From assembly GCA_041399085.1 (NCBI GenBank), contig JAWKTM010000006.1, forward strand, positions 186,001 to 250,000: a stretch of DNA of 64,000 nt. Reading direction: 5' to 3'. This document shows, piece after piece, positions 26,547 to 36,532 of the stretch. Both the position numbers and the translations under genes were made by a program. The notes under the pieces are model-generated. The model saw only the letters and a program-made list of their open reading frames with translations, was not told the DNA's origin and ran no database searches. How positions within the stretch are numbered: the stretch's first letter is position 1; each line of letters begins with the position of its first letter. The DNA is from JAWKTM01 sp041399085 (lineage in GTDB: Bacteria; Planctomycetota; Planctomycetia; Pirellulales; Pirellulaceae).

Positions 26547-27971
26547 CTACGCAATTAAATCATGGATCACATTGCCGTGCAGGTCCGTCAAACGATAGTC
26601 GCGACCGGCATAGTGATAGGTCAGCCGCTCGTGGTCGAAACCCAATAGATGCAGCATCGTGGCATGAAGATCGTGAACATGCATCGCGTTCTCGACCGCC
26701 TTGAAGCCGAACTCATCGGTCGCTCCATACGTTTGGCCACCCTTCACGCCCCCGCCAGCCAACCACACGCTGAAGCCCCAGTGGTTGTGGTCGCGGCCGT
26801 TGATTTTGCCAGCGTTCGCGCCGGCTTGCGGCAACTCGACAGTCGGCGTGCGGCCGAATTCGCCGCCCCATAAAACCAACGTGTCCTCGAACATCCCCAA
26901 CCGCTTCAGATCGCTCAACAACGCGCCGATCGCTTGATCGATTTGGCCCGCCAAGCGGCGATGATTCTGCTCCAAGTCATCATGATTGTCCCAAGGTTGA
27001 CCGGCGCCTTGCCAGAGTTGCACGAAACGAACGCCGCGTTCCATCAGCCGCCGCGCAATAAGAATCTGCCGAGCTTGCACACCAGGACCGTACGCGTCCA
27101 ACACATGTTTCGGCTCGCGGCTCACATCGAACGCCTCGCTGGCTTCGATCTGCATGCGATAAGCCAATTCAAACGAATGGATGCGGGCTTCCAAAGCCGC
27201 GTCTTCGCCGCGCTCGTCTCGATGAAGCTGATTCAAGCGGGCCAGCGCGTCGAGCTGCCGGCGCTGCGATTCGCGCGGCAATTGATGATTCCGCACGTTC
27301 TCGATTAGCTTGTCGATCTCACTATGTTGCGAATTAACATAGGTGCCTTGATAGATGCCGGGAAGAAACGCCGACTGCCAATTTTGCGTTTCCGTAATGG
27401 GATAGCCGCCGGGGCACATGGCGATGAAACCCGGCAGATTTTGATTCTCCGTGCCTAAACCATAAGTAACCCAAGATCCCATGCTAGGCCGCACTAGTCG
27501 CGACTCGCCACAGTTCATTAACAACAGCGACGGTTCATGATTCGGTACATCGGCATGCATCGAACGGATCACCGCGATGTCGTCGATATGCTTGGCCGTA
27601 TGTGAGAAAATCTCACTGACTTCGATGCCGCTCTCACCATACTTCTCGAACTTATAAGGCGACTTGAATGCCGCACCGGTCTTCCGCTCGGTCCGCAGAT
27701 TCTCAGTGGGCAAAGGTTGGCCGTGGTACTTGGTTAGCAATGGCTTCGGATCAAATGTATCCACATGCGAAGGCCCGCCGTTCATGAACAAGTGGATCAC
27801 TCGTTTCGCCTTCGGCGCGAAATGTGGAGCCTTGGGCGCCAACGGGTTTTGGTAGCCGGCGGCTTGAGCCGACGAGGGGCCAAGCACACCGTCGTCGGAC
27901 AACAATCCGGCCAGCCCCAGCATTCCCAAGCCGGTTCCCGATCGACGCAGTAATTCGCGGCGCGTAAGCAT
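26547..27971 (-). CDS. DUF1501 family Tat-exported protein
   Basis: 474 residues with a twin-arginine signal (MLTRRELLRRSGTGLGMLGL). DUF1501 landmarks are RVIHLFMNGGPSHVDTFDPK, MHADVPNHEPSLLLMNCGES, VRFVQLWQGAGQPWDNHDDL, LVLWGGEFGRTPT and GRDHNHWGFSVWLAGGGVKG. The family belongs to the alkaline-phosphatase/sulfatase fold but has no proven reaction. It lies 26 bp downstream of the PSCyt gene at 27998 on the same strand, the standard PSCyt-DUF1501 pair of planctomycetes, so the two proteins probably act together outside the cytoplasm. Confidence 0.95.
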   Translation of the reverse strand: MLTRRELLRRSGTGLGMLGLAGLLSDDGVLGPSSAQAAGYQNPLAPKAPHFAPKAKRVIHLFMNGGPSHVDTFDPKPLLTKYHGQPLPTENLRTERKTGAAFKSPYKFEKYGESGIEVSEIFSHTAKHIDDIAVIRSMHADVPNHEPSLLLMNCGESRLVRPSMGSWVTYGLGTENQNLPGFIAMCPGGYPITETQNWQSAFLPGIYQGTYVNSQHSEIDKLIENVRNHQLPRESQRRQLDALARLNQLHRDERGEDAALEARIHSFELAYRMQIEASEAFDVSREPKHVLDAYGPGVQARQILIARRLMERGVRFVQLWQGAGQPWDNHDDLEQNHRRLAGQIDQAIGALLSDLKRLGMFEDTLVLWGGEFGRTPTVELPQAGANAGKINGRDHNHWGFSVWLAGGGVKGGQTYGATDEFGFKAVENAMHVHDLHATMLHLLGFDHERLTYHYAGRDYRLTDLHGNVIHDLIA

Positions 27972-27997
27972 GTTGTTATCTCAATCTCTGGATGGAC

Positions 27998-30838
27998 TCA
28001 GTCCACGAACACAAACTCATTCGACAACATCAGAAGTTGGGCGTACTGTTCCCACGCATTCAATTTGGCGTCAGCATTGTTATCCGCGGAAGTCGCCTCG
28101 ATAAACTGCCGACCGATCTCCAATTCCTGAGCGCTGGCCTCGCGTCCGAACAGCAGTCGGTATAAAGCGTCGACACGTTTATCGGTCGCCTCATACCGAG
28201 CCAATTCGGGCCGCGCGATCAGGCTTCTCGCCTGCTCCATTACGAACGGCGAATTCATCATGAACAGCGCCTGCTGAGGCACGGTTGTTTGCGGGCGGCG
28301 CGGGCTGCTTTGATCGGGGCTGGCGAAATCGAATACGCGGAACAGGTTCGGCAAGTCCTGTCGATCCACGAAACCGTAGACCGCGCGCCGCTGAGTGAAC
28401 GGAGCGGTCGTCAGCTCGACGGCTCGTCCGTACAACGACATGTCCAGCTTGCCAGCCGCGGCCAGTAGCGAATCGCGCGTGATCTCAAACTCCAACCGTC
28501 GGCGGTTCATTCGCCACAGCAAACGATTCTCCGGGTCGATTTCGCGAGCGTCCGGGCGGTCGATCGACTGCTGTTGGTAAACGCTGGAACGCAGAATCTC
28601 GCGATGCAAGGCCTTCAGCGACCAACCGCTGTCGACCAGCTTCGTCGCCAGATAATCCAACAACTCGGCGTGATCCGGCCGCTCGCAACGCACGCCGAAA
28701 TCCGACGGCGTATCGACCAACGGTTCACCGAAATGGTGCATCCAAACACGATTCACGATGACGCGGCTGGTCAACGGATTCGCCGGGTCGGCAATCTTCC
28801 GGGCTAGATCCAGCCTGCCGCTGCCGTTCGGGAAAGGTTCGCGATCCTCCCCAGCCACGACGTACAAGAATTGCCGAGGCACCGGCTTGCCGGGTCGAGC
28901 GTGATTGCCACGCAGGAAGATGCGGGGATTGTGGGGACCGTTTTCCTGCAACACCATCGCCCGAGGCGGCGCTCCGGGCGAATTCACTTGATGAGCGTCG
29001 ATCTTCTTCTGTCGTTCCGTGACTTCGTTGCGCTCGGCGCGATTGAAATACTGCTGCACTTGGTCAAGCGGAATGTCGGTCGGCGAACCGGCGTCGAGCA
29101 GCACTCCGGCCAATTGCTGTTCGGCGGCATCAAGTCCCGCGCGAGCGGCAACGACATCGCCTTTCGATTTGAGTTGTTCATACAGGCCCGACAGCACATC
29201 AGCGAACAACTTGATGGCGTCCGCCTTGGTCGCTGGCGCCGCCTCGGCCAGTTTCTCACGCACGATTGGATTGAACTGCCCCGGCTCCGTGCCCGCCGGC
29301 AACGCTTGCCATTTCTTCAGAACGGTCGCCGCGCCCTCCGCAAAGTTCTCATCGGGCAGCTTCGACCACTCCAGCAACAAACCCACCGCCGCGTCGTCCG
29401 GCTTCACTTGCTTCTGCAAATAGTCGCGCCATCGCTGCACCAACGGCGACTTCAAATCGTCCGGACCCAGCGTGGTGAACGGCAATGCCTTGAGCTGGTC
29501 GTCGTCGAGCGACGTGAGTGCTCGCACTAAGTATTCGACAACGCGGCCGCGCGATACGTCCAGCAGCTTGCGATGCTGCTCGGCCACATAGCGATCTCGC
29601 TCGGCCGTCAATTCATCCAGCCGCTTTTTGAACCCCGGATAGCCGGGCGTCTCTTCGGGAACGCCAATCAACGGCAGCTCGCCCGGCTCCGTCGAGCTGG
29701 CAAACACGCCGTACAGCGAGTAGTAATCGTCCATCGGAATCGGGTCGTATTTGTGGTCGTGGCATCGAGCACATGCCACGGTCAGGCCCATCAAGCCGCG
29801 TCCGACCACGTCGATTTGATCGTCGAGGTCATCGTGACGATTGTTGAATTTCCGCCCGACCGTCAAAAAGCCCAATCCGGCCAACGCCCGATTGTCGTCG
29901 CCTAGATCCAGCAAGTCCGCCGCCAATTGCTCGACCACGAATCGGTCGTAAGGCTTGTCTTCGTTCAAAGCCCGAATCACATAGTCGCGGTAGGTGTACG
30001 AATACGGATACCGCCGCTCGCGATTAAAGGCGTAGCCTCGCGTGTCGGCGTAACGCGCCAAGTCCAGCCAATGCCGACCCCATCGCTCGCCGTAATGCGG
30101 CGATGCCAAGAGCCGATCCACGAGTTGCTCGTAAGCATCTGGCGACTCATCGGCGACGAACGCTTCGACGTTCGCGGGCGACGGCGGCAGGCCCAGCAAG
30201 TCGAACGAAAGCCGGCGAATCAACGTCGGGCGATCGGCCTCGTCGCTGGGTGCGAGTCCCCGTTGTTCCAGTTTGGCCAACACGAACCGATCGATCCCGG
30301 TTTGCGGCCAGGCAGCGTTCGACACCTCGGGCAACGCCGGCCGAACGATCGGTTGAAACGCCCAGTGCGACTCGCGCATTTGGCGTCGCTGTTCTTCCTC
30401 GCTCAGCACCACGGGCGCGCCGTCCGACTTGGGCCACGGCAGCCCCATCTTCACCCACGCGACCAGGGCCTCGATCTCCTTGTCCGACAGCTTCTCCTCG
30501 GGCGGCATTTGCAGATCGCCCTCATACCGCACCGCCTGGATCAGCTTGCTCCGGTCCGGTTCGCCGACGATCGCCGCGGGCTCTTCCGCGTCGCCGCCCT
30601 TGAGGATGAACGCCCGCGCGTCCAGCCGCAGCCCGGACTCCTGTTTCTCGGGGCCGTGGCATTCGTAACACCGAGCGGCCAACACGGGCCGCACGCTCTT
30701 TTCGAAGAACTGTTCTTGCTCGGCGGTAACGGCCGGCGATGTATCGGACGCAGGTTCGGCGGCCGAAGCGATTCCGGCCGCTAGCGGCAAGCACGCGACG
30801 AACAACGCCGCCGTCGCAAACAAACGCGGCTGCAACAT
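27998..30838 (-). CDS. PSCyt1-DUF1549-DUF1553 planctomycete cytochrome-like protein
   Basis: About 946 residues from the ATG at 30836-30838 (a TTG 18 bases upstream is in frame but shortens the signal's quality). The signal peptide is MLQPRLFATAALFVACLPLA. PSCyt1 has CYECHG near residue 57, DUF1549 has YGERWGRHWLDLARYADTRG and VACARCHDHKYDPI, and DUF1553 has NPLTSRVIVNRVWMHHFGEP and MLSNEFVFVD at the end. The length and order are the standard architecture without the insert seen in the homologue at 689-4111. It is the upstream partner of the DUF1501 gene. CxxCH implies covalent haem c, but redox activity has not been shown for the family. Confidence 0.95.
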   Translation of the reverse strand: MLQPRLFATAALFVACLPLAAGIASAAEPASDTSPAVTAEQEQFFEKSVRPVLAARCYECHGPEKQESGLRLDARAFILKGGDAEEPAAIVGEPDRSKLIQAVRYEGDLQMPPEEKLSDKEIEALVAWVKMGLPWPKSDGAPVVLSEEEQRRQMRESHWAFQPIVRPALPEVSNAAWPQTGIDRFVLAKLEQRGLAPSDEADRPTLIRRLSFDLLGLPPSPANVEAFVADESPDAYEQLVDRLLASPHYGERWGRHWLDLARYADTRGYAFNRERRYPYSYTYRDYVIRALNEDKPYDRFVVEQLAADLLDLGDDNRALAGLGFLTVGRKFNNRHDDLDDQIDVVGRGLMGLTVACARCHDHKYDPIPMDDYYSLYGVFASSTEPGELPLIGVPEETPGYPGFKKRLDELTAERDRYVAEQHRKLLDVSRGRVVEYLVRALTSLDDDQLKALPFTTLGPDDLKSPLVQRWRDYLQKQVKPDDAAVGLLLEWSKLPDENFAEGAATVLKKWQALPAGTEPGQFNPIVREKLAEAAPATKADAIKLFADVLSGLYEQLKSKGDVVAARAGLDAAEQQLAGVLLDAGSPTDIPLDQVQQYFNRAERNEVTERQKKIDAHQVNSPGAPPRAMVLQENGPHNPRIFLRGNHARPGKPVPRQFLYVVAGEDREPFPNGSGRLDLARKIADPANPLTSRVIVNRVWMHHFGEPLVDTPSDFGVRCERPDHAELLDYLATKLVDSGWSLKALHREILRSSVYQQQSIDRPDAREIDPENRLLWRMNRRRLEFEITRDSLLAAAGKLDMSLYGRAVELTTAPFTQRRAVYGFVDRQDLPNLFRVFDFASPDQSSPRRPQTTVPQQALFMMNSPFVMEQARSLIARPELARYEATDKRVDALYRLLFGREASAQELEIGRQFIEATSADNNADAKLNAWEQYAQLLMLSNEFVFVD

Positions 30839-31209
30839 ATCGTTTCCGAGATTCAAAAGGTGGGATTCAGTGAGGCGGGCGAAGGCGATTCGACTGGCGG
30901 CGATAGGCGGCCGCTAAGTAGCCGTCTGCAAACAGGTTACCGAATGAATTGTAGCGGTAGGGCGCGAGCCCTCCGGTTATTGCAGCACGGTACGGCTCGC
31001 GGCGTTTCGGTAAAACGGTAGTTCGTTTGCGGTCGGACCCTTGTTGAGCTGTCGAACGTCCTCCGTAGCTCTTCCAGTAAACACGAAACGGCGAATTCGG
31101 ACAAGTCAGTCCGGTTTGAAGGCCGAGACCCTCTTGGGGGCAAACGGGGTGATCGGCTAAAACTACAGCCTTGCCACGCACTCCAATCCCTTCCAACAGA
31201 AGCTCGATC
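30839..31209. other. Divergent intergenic region with one copy of a dispersed repeat
   Basis: A 371 bp gap between the divergent PSCyt and yebC-family genes. It contains AGCGGTAGGGCGCGAGCCCT followed by CCGG at 30953-30979, related to the repeats after the yebC-family gene near 31942-32049. Promoters for both flanking genes must lie here. The leftward frame at 30867-31292 overlaps the yebC-family start and looks non-coding. Confidence 0.5.
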
Positions 31210-31932
31210 ATGGGACGAAGTTTTGAAAACCGGAAGCAGTCGATCATGAAGACTGCCGCGCACAAGTCAAAGCTGTACGCCAAGTACGGCAAGCAAATCT
31301 ATGTGGCCGCCAAGAACGGCGTGCCCGATCCCGAAGCGAATCCGGGACTGCGGATGGTGATCGAAAAGGCCAAGATCGAGCAGGTTCCCAGCCATGTGAT
31401 CGAAAAGGCGATCGAAAAAGCCAAGGGCTCGGGCGGCGAGAACTATTCGCTGGCTCGCTACGAAGGCTTCGGCCCCGGCGGCTGTTCGGTGATCGTCGAT
31501 TGCTTGACGGACAACGCCAATCGCACGATCTCGGAAGTCCGCAACTGCTTCACGAAGACCGGCTCGAAGCTCGGCGCGAGCGGCTCGGTGTCTCACCAAT
31601 TCGATTATCTGGCCGTGCTGTCGTTCGCCGGAGACAACGAAGATCAAGTGATCGAAGCGATGCTGGAAGCGGAAGTCGATGTCGACGACGTTGAGCTGAA
31701 GGACGGCAAGGTCACGCTCTTCGCCCCGGCGGCTCAGTTCTATCAAGCCAAGACGGCGGTCCTGGAGGCGTTCCCGGACGTCGAGCTGGAAGTTCAGGAA
31801 ATCACGTTCCTGCCGCAATCGACAATGCGGCTGAGCGACGAGGACGTGCCCCGGTTCGAGAAGTTCATGGACATGCTGCAAGATTGCGACGACGTGCAGG
31901 AGGTGTATCACAACGCCGAATTGCCCGAGTGA
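31210..31932 (+). CDS. YebC/PmpR family protein
   Basis: 240 residues from the ATG at 31210, which gives the canonical opening MGRSFENRK. The protein is collinear with YebC throughout: KLYAKYGKQIYVAAKNGVPD, NPGLRMVIEKAKIEQVPSHV, ENYSLARYEGFGPGGCSVIV, NRTISEVRNCFTKTGSKLGA and a C-terminal domain ending LQDCDDVQEVYHNAELPE. YebC-type proteins bind DNA as regulators in some bacteria, and some act at the ribosome to relieve stalling at proline stretches. No neighbouring ruv genes are present. It is convergent with hrpA, separated by a long hairpin. Confidence 0.95.
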   Translation: MGRSFENRKQSIMKTAAHKSKLYAKYGKQIYVAAKNGVPDPEANPGLRMVIEKAKIEQVPSHVIEKAIEKAKGSGGENYSLARYEGFGPGGCSVIVDCLTDNANRTISEVRNCFTKTGSKLGASGSVSHQFDYLAVLSFAGDNEDQVIEAMLEAEVDVDDVELKDGKVTLFAPAAQFYQAKTAVLEAFPDVELEVQEITFLPQSTMRLSDEDVPRFEKFMDMLQDCDDVQEVYHNAELPE

Positions 31933-31976
31933 TGTTTCATGGAAGCGGCACGGGCGCAAGCCCTCCGGTTTCATCA

Positions 31977-32049
31977 AAGCGGTACGGGCGCAGCCCTCCG
32001 GTTTTTTCGCCTCGGTTCGCGTTACCGGAGGGCTCGCGCCCTGCCGCTT
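31977..32049. terminator. Long imperfect hairpin, probable bidirectional terminator
   Basis: The left arm 31977-32002 (AAGCGGTACGGGCGCAGCCC then TCCGGT) pairs with the right arm 32024-32049 (ACCGGAGGGCTCGCGCCCTG then CCGCTT) with a few mismatches. A T6 run opens the loop. It lies between the convergent yebC-family and hrpA genes. A further copy of the left arm is at about 31942-31970. Confidence 0.65.
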
Positions 32050-32073
32050 CGATGGTTGGTTCTCTCGAAGGTC

Positions 32074-35000
32074 TTACGCGAGCGTTCGCCAATGCTTTTC
32101 TAGCCGTTGGCTCGACACCTTCGTGGATGTGCCCAGTTGCTGGGCGAACAAAGACACGCGGTATTCCTCGATCAACCAGCGATATTCATCGAGCGCCGGG
32201 TCGTCTTCGTTCTGAGTCGCCAGCTCCTGGGCACGCTGGCGGAAGCGATCCAAATGCACGCGCAGCTCGGCCAGCGCCTGGGCATCACGAGCTTGTCCGC
32301 CACTTCGCAATCGGTCGATCCGAATCAAGATCGCTTGCAGATATCGCGGCACGTGGACGAGCCATTGCCACGGCGTTTCGGCCAAGAATCCCTCGGCCAA
32401 CAATTCGCCCAGTTGACGTTCGATGTCGTCCGTCGCCGACTTGAGCTTCTCGACGCCGCGCAGCTCGTCCAACGCCAGCCGCACGGCTTGATACGTCTCG
32501 AAAATCTTCGGCAGCACGCCGGCCGCTTCTTGCACGGCATACGAAAGCTGTCGGCGAGCCTGCTTGCACGCGGCGGCAAACTGGTCGGCGTCGCGCGGCA
32601 ACGGCACTTGGCGAAGCGCCAAATCGGCCAGCAGATCCATCACCTGTTCGGCCAGCGTTCGCTGGTGAGGCAGCGTCATCGCGAACCGCTGCATCTCGTC
32701 CCAGCGCGGCAGCCAGACGACATGCGCCCGCAGCTCGCGATGCTCGGCAATCGCGAACAGCCGTCGAACGCCCGCTCGCGCCCGCCGCTCGGCCAGCGAC
32801 AAACTATCGACCAGCCGCAACGACACACTCCGACCGCGATCGATCAGCGTCGGAAACGCCGGCAACGCAAACGCGCCGCGCTTCACCGGCACGCGCTGCG
32901 GCAGCTCGCCGAAGTCCCACGCGACAATCTCATCACGCTCCCAGCGAGCGTCGGCGATCACGCCTTCGTCCGACTGTTCCGCTTCGATATGCAGCTCGGC
33001 TCGCAGCGAATTCAAATCGCGGCCGCGAGCCAGCAGTTTGCCGTTCGCGTCGATCACTCGCACGTTGAAACGCAAATGCGCGGGCAGCTTGTCCAGCTCG
33101 AACGCCTCGACCCCGATCGGCTCTTCCGCCAAACGGCTCAGCGTCTGCGCCACCGTCTGCAAAAACGGTCCTTGCCCGAAATGCAACATGCCGGCGGCTT
33201 GACGAGCCGTATCGGGCGCGGGGACCAGCGAACGCCGGATCGACTTGGGCAGCGTGCGAATCAACGCCGTGATCTTCTCCTCCAACATGCCCGGCACGAG
33301 CCAATCCAGCCGGTCCGCATCCAAGCGACTGACCGCTTCGCGCGGGATCGTCAGCGTCAAGCCATCGTCGGTCTCGCCCGGTTGAAAACGATACTCGACC
33401 TGCACCGACAGATCGCCCAAATCGTATCGGTCGGGGAACTCGAGCTCGTCTTCGTCGTCGGCCTGAGGCAACACGTCCGACCGCCGCATCGCCAGCCGCT
33501 CGATCTCGTCGGGCGCGGCCGTGTCGAGCCACCGTCGCAACGTGGCCCAATCGTAAATGTTGTCCGGCAACCGCTCGTGATAGAACTCGTACAACGCTTG
33601 ATCCGACACAAACAGATCGGCCCGTCGAGCGCGGTTGCCTTCCTCTCGCAGGCGTTTCAGCAATGCTCGATTCTGCTCGTAAAAGGCCGCTTTCGCGTCG
33701 AACAAGCCTTCGACCAACGCGTTCTGAATGAAAATTCGCCGAGCTTCGACCGGATCGTGCGGACCGTAGCGAACTTGCCGCTGAGCCACGATTGGCAATC
33801 CGAACAGCGTCACGCGCTCGTAGGCCATCACGCTGCGCCGCCGCTTCGACCAATGCGGTTGGCTGTACGAGCGTTTAACCAAATGCCCAGCCAGCGGCTC
33901 GATCCAATCGGGATTAATGCGAGCCGCCGTGCGTAAGTATCGTCGCGAAGTTTCCAGCAATTCGGCGGCGATCAGCCACGAAGGTTTGTTTTTGAACAGC
34001 GACGAGCCGGGCCACAACTGGAAACGTTGGCTGCCGGCGCCTTGATACTCGAAGCGATCCACCCGCATCGCGATGTTCGACAACAAACCGGCCAGCAGCG
34101 ATCGATGAATCGCGTCGTAGTCGTCGCGCCGCGGCGGTATCTTCAGGTTGGCTTGCGTGACCAGCCGCACCAGTTGCCGATGCACGTCCAGCCACTCGCA
34201 TCCGATTCGACGAGAGAAAATTCTGCCGACAAGCCTTCTGCAATTGGTTGCGTGACAGCTCGTCTTTCAACTTGTGATAGAAGTCCCACAGGTTCAGCAG
34301 CGACAGGAAATCGGAATCGGGATGAGCCCACTGCCCGTGTTTCTCGTCCGCCGCGGCTTGCTTGTCGACCGGCCGTTCGCGCGGGTCTTGCGTCGCCGAC
34401 GCGCGCGGCGTGATTAGCACCTCATACAGGCACTGCTCCCCTCCGCCGCCAAAATCATCCGGCCGATACGCGGATCGACCGGCAATTGGCTCAGCCGTCG
34501 GCCGACGTCCGTCAGCCGCCGGTGTTCGTCGATCGCCCCCAGTTCGTACAGCGTTTTGAAGCCGTCCCGCCGACTCGTGCCGCGGCGGGTCGAGAAACAG
34601 GAACTCGTCGATCGAACCCAACCGCAACGCCAGCATCTGCAAATCACGGCCGCCAGATTCGTGCGGCGAATTTCGGGCGTGGGATAACGATCGCGCGCCG
34701 ATAGTCGTCCTCGGCGAACAACCGCGCGCAGATGCCTGGCCCGACACGTCCGCAACGGCCCATGCGTTGATCGGCCGAAGCCTGGGAAATCGGCTCGATC
34801 GGCAATCGCTGCACCTTCGATCGCGGCGAGTAACGGCTGATGCGAGCCAAGCCGCTGTCGATCACGTAGCGAATGTTCGGCACCGTCAACGACGACTCGG
34901 CCACGTTCGTCGCCAACACGTTCGCCGGCCTTTGTGCGGCGGAAAACCTTGTTCTGTTCCTGCGCGTGGAAAGTCGCGCGTACAGCGGCACGATCTCGGC

Positions 35001-35979
35001 GCCGCCGCCCAGCGTCCGACCACGCAACACTTTCGACGTCGCGGATGTCTCGCTCCGTCGGCAGAAACACCAACATGTCGCCGGGCCTTCGGCCACCAAT
35101 TCGCTGGCGGCGTCGGCGATCCCGCGCGGCAAATCGACGTCGTCGCCGTCCTCGTTCTGCTCCAGCGGCCGATAACGAACGTCGACCGGATAGCCGCGTC
35201 CTGAGACTTCGACGATCGGCGCCGGATTGTCCGTCGAACGCGAAGTGCCGCGAAAACCGCTCGGCGTCCAACGTGGCGGCTGGTCACGATCACCCGCAGA
35301 TCGCGTCGCCGCCGCAACAAGCGATGCAGAAAGCCCAGCAGAAAGTCGATGTTCAGCGTCCGTTCGTGGGCTTCGTCGACGATGATCGTGTCGTATTGAT
35401 CCAAGAACCGATCGTTCTGGGTTTCGGCCAGTAGAATGCCGTCCGTCATCAGCTTGACGTATGCGTCGGCTTGCGTCGTATCGGTGAAACGCACTTTGTA
35501 GCCGACGAACTTACTGGCGTCGGTCGCGACGCCCGCTCACGGCAAGCCGACTGCAGATTCGTCCGTCAGACGAGCCGCGATGCTGCGAGCGGCGATGCAG
35601 CGCGGCTGAGTATGGCCGATCAAGCCGTCGACGCCGCGGCCGGCATCCAGGCAGATTTTCGGCAACTGAGTGGACTTGCCCGAACCCGTTTCGCCGCAAA
35701 CCACGATCGCGCGATGCCGCTGAATCGCTTCCGAGATCTGCTCGACCGCCGCGTGATCGGCAAAGCCGGATCGTAGATTCGCGGAGGCAACCGGGTCTGC
35801 CGCTTCTCGCGGCGAGCGATCGACTGCTCCAGCCGCTCCGTGAACTTGGCCAATTCACGATCGAACGGCCGCTGGGCTTGCATCGCGCCGCGAATCGACC
35901 GAGCCTGTCGCCCCAAGCGATGCCGATCGATCTGCATCGCCGAGGCGATCCGAGCTTCCAATTCGTCCAACGTGGTCAT
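32074..35979 (-). pseudogene. hrpA: ATP-dependent RNA helicase HrpA, 5' half broken by many frameshifts
   Basis: The reverse strand carries a full-length HrpA in several frames. It starts MTTLDELEARIASAMQIDRH (35979), then in another frame IVVCGETGSGKSTQLPKICL, then VGYKVRFTDTTQADAYVKLM, IIVDEAHERTLNIDFLLGFL, VTSATLDAERF after skipping one base, NVAESSLTVPNIRYVIDSGL and ADQRMGRCGRVGPGICARLF. From 34185 to 32074 one intact frame of 703 residues covers the rest of the helicase extension and the DUF3418 C-terminal domain. I count at least six one-base shifts between 34.2 and 35.8 kb, plus an in-frame TGA after DESAVGLP. The motifs DEAH, GETGSGKST and QRMGRCGR are intact at residue level, so the damage is recent or is a sequence error. 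If real, no functional helicase can be made. Confidence 0.85.
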
Positions 35980-36055
35980 TGCGTGCCACCGTAGCTCGGT
36001 TTCGAGGCGGAGCGCTTCCGGAGCCTAAATGGCCACGAATCGGCGGCCGCGCAGC

Positions 36056-36235
36056 TTAGTCCCGAGCCGTGTCAAGTTGTTGCTTGTCCGTTTGCGTTCG
36101 TCGCAATTGCCGCAATCGCCACGAGGCCGCGGCCAACCACGAGCCAGCCACACCGCTGACGACGCCCAGAAAATACATTCCGGTCAGAATCCAACCTTCG
36201 CCGTTGGTCATATGGGCCAGGACAATTTGAGTCAT
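36056..36235 (-). CDS. Small single-pass membrane protein
   Basis: 59 residues from the ATG at 36233-36235, with GGAGCT upstream. It has one hydrophobic helix (ILTGMYFLGVVSGVAGSWLA) and a basic tail (SWRLRQLRRTQTDKQQ), giving a likely N-out, C-in topology by the positive-inside rule. It lies upstream of hrpA on the same strand. No family is recognised; support is the clear helix-plus-basic-tail pattern and the binding site. Confidence 0.55.
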   Translation of the reverse strand: MTQIVLAHMTNGEGWILTGMYFLGVVSGVAGSWLAAASWRLRQLRRTQTDKQQLDTARD

Positions 36236-36532
36236 GGAAGAGCTCCGATGGATGGGTGGCAGTGTCATTGCGGTCGGCACCGCGGTACCGCAGTTTCGCG
36301 CGGCGCGGCAGTATACAGCACATTCCATGCGAAGCACGAGACCGACCCGCGCGAGGCCGCCGATTTTCCGAACGCAGCACCTCGAACGCCTCGCGAACCA
36401 GCCATGAGTGTCGAATCCGGTATTCGCGGTTCGATGGGCTGTGATATCATGCGGCCCGCCAATGTCCGCCGGCGTGAGTTTGGCGGTCGTTCTGGGCGAA
36501 ACGAACTCTTCAATCGAACGTGAGTCGACGAC
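36236..36532. other. Divergent intergenic gap
   Basis: 297 bp between the small membrane-protein gene and the decarboxylase gene. It should contain both promoters. No repeat, hairpin or RNA gene stands out, and the short frames here are arginine-rich and not convincing. Confidence 0.4.

Noticed and set aside
30867..31292. Leftward open frame of 141 codons between the PSCyt and yebC-family genes
   Set aside because: It overlaps the well-supported yebC-family start on the other strand, has no ribosome binding site and no domain pattern.
32107..33936. 609-codon rightward frame over the hrpA C-terminal half
   Set aside because: It is antisense to the intact HrpA C-terminal domain; the composition is rich in Arg, Gln and His as expected for a shadow.
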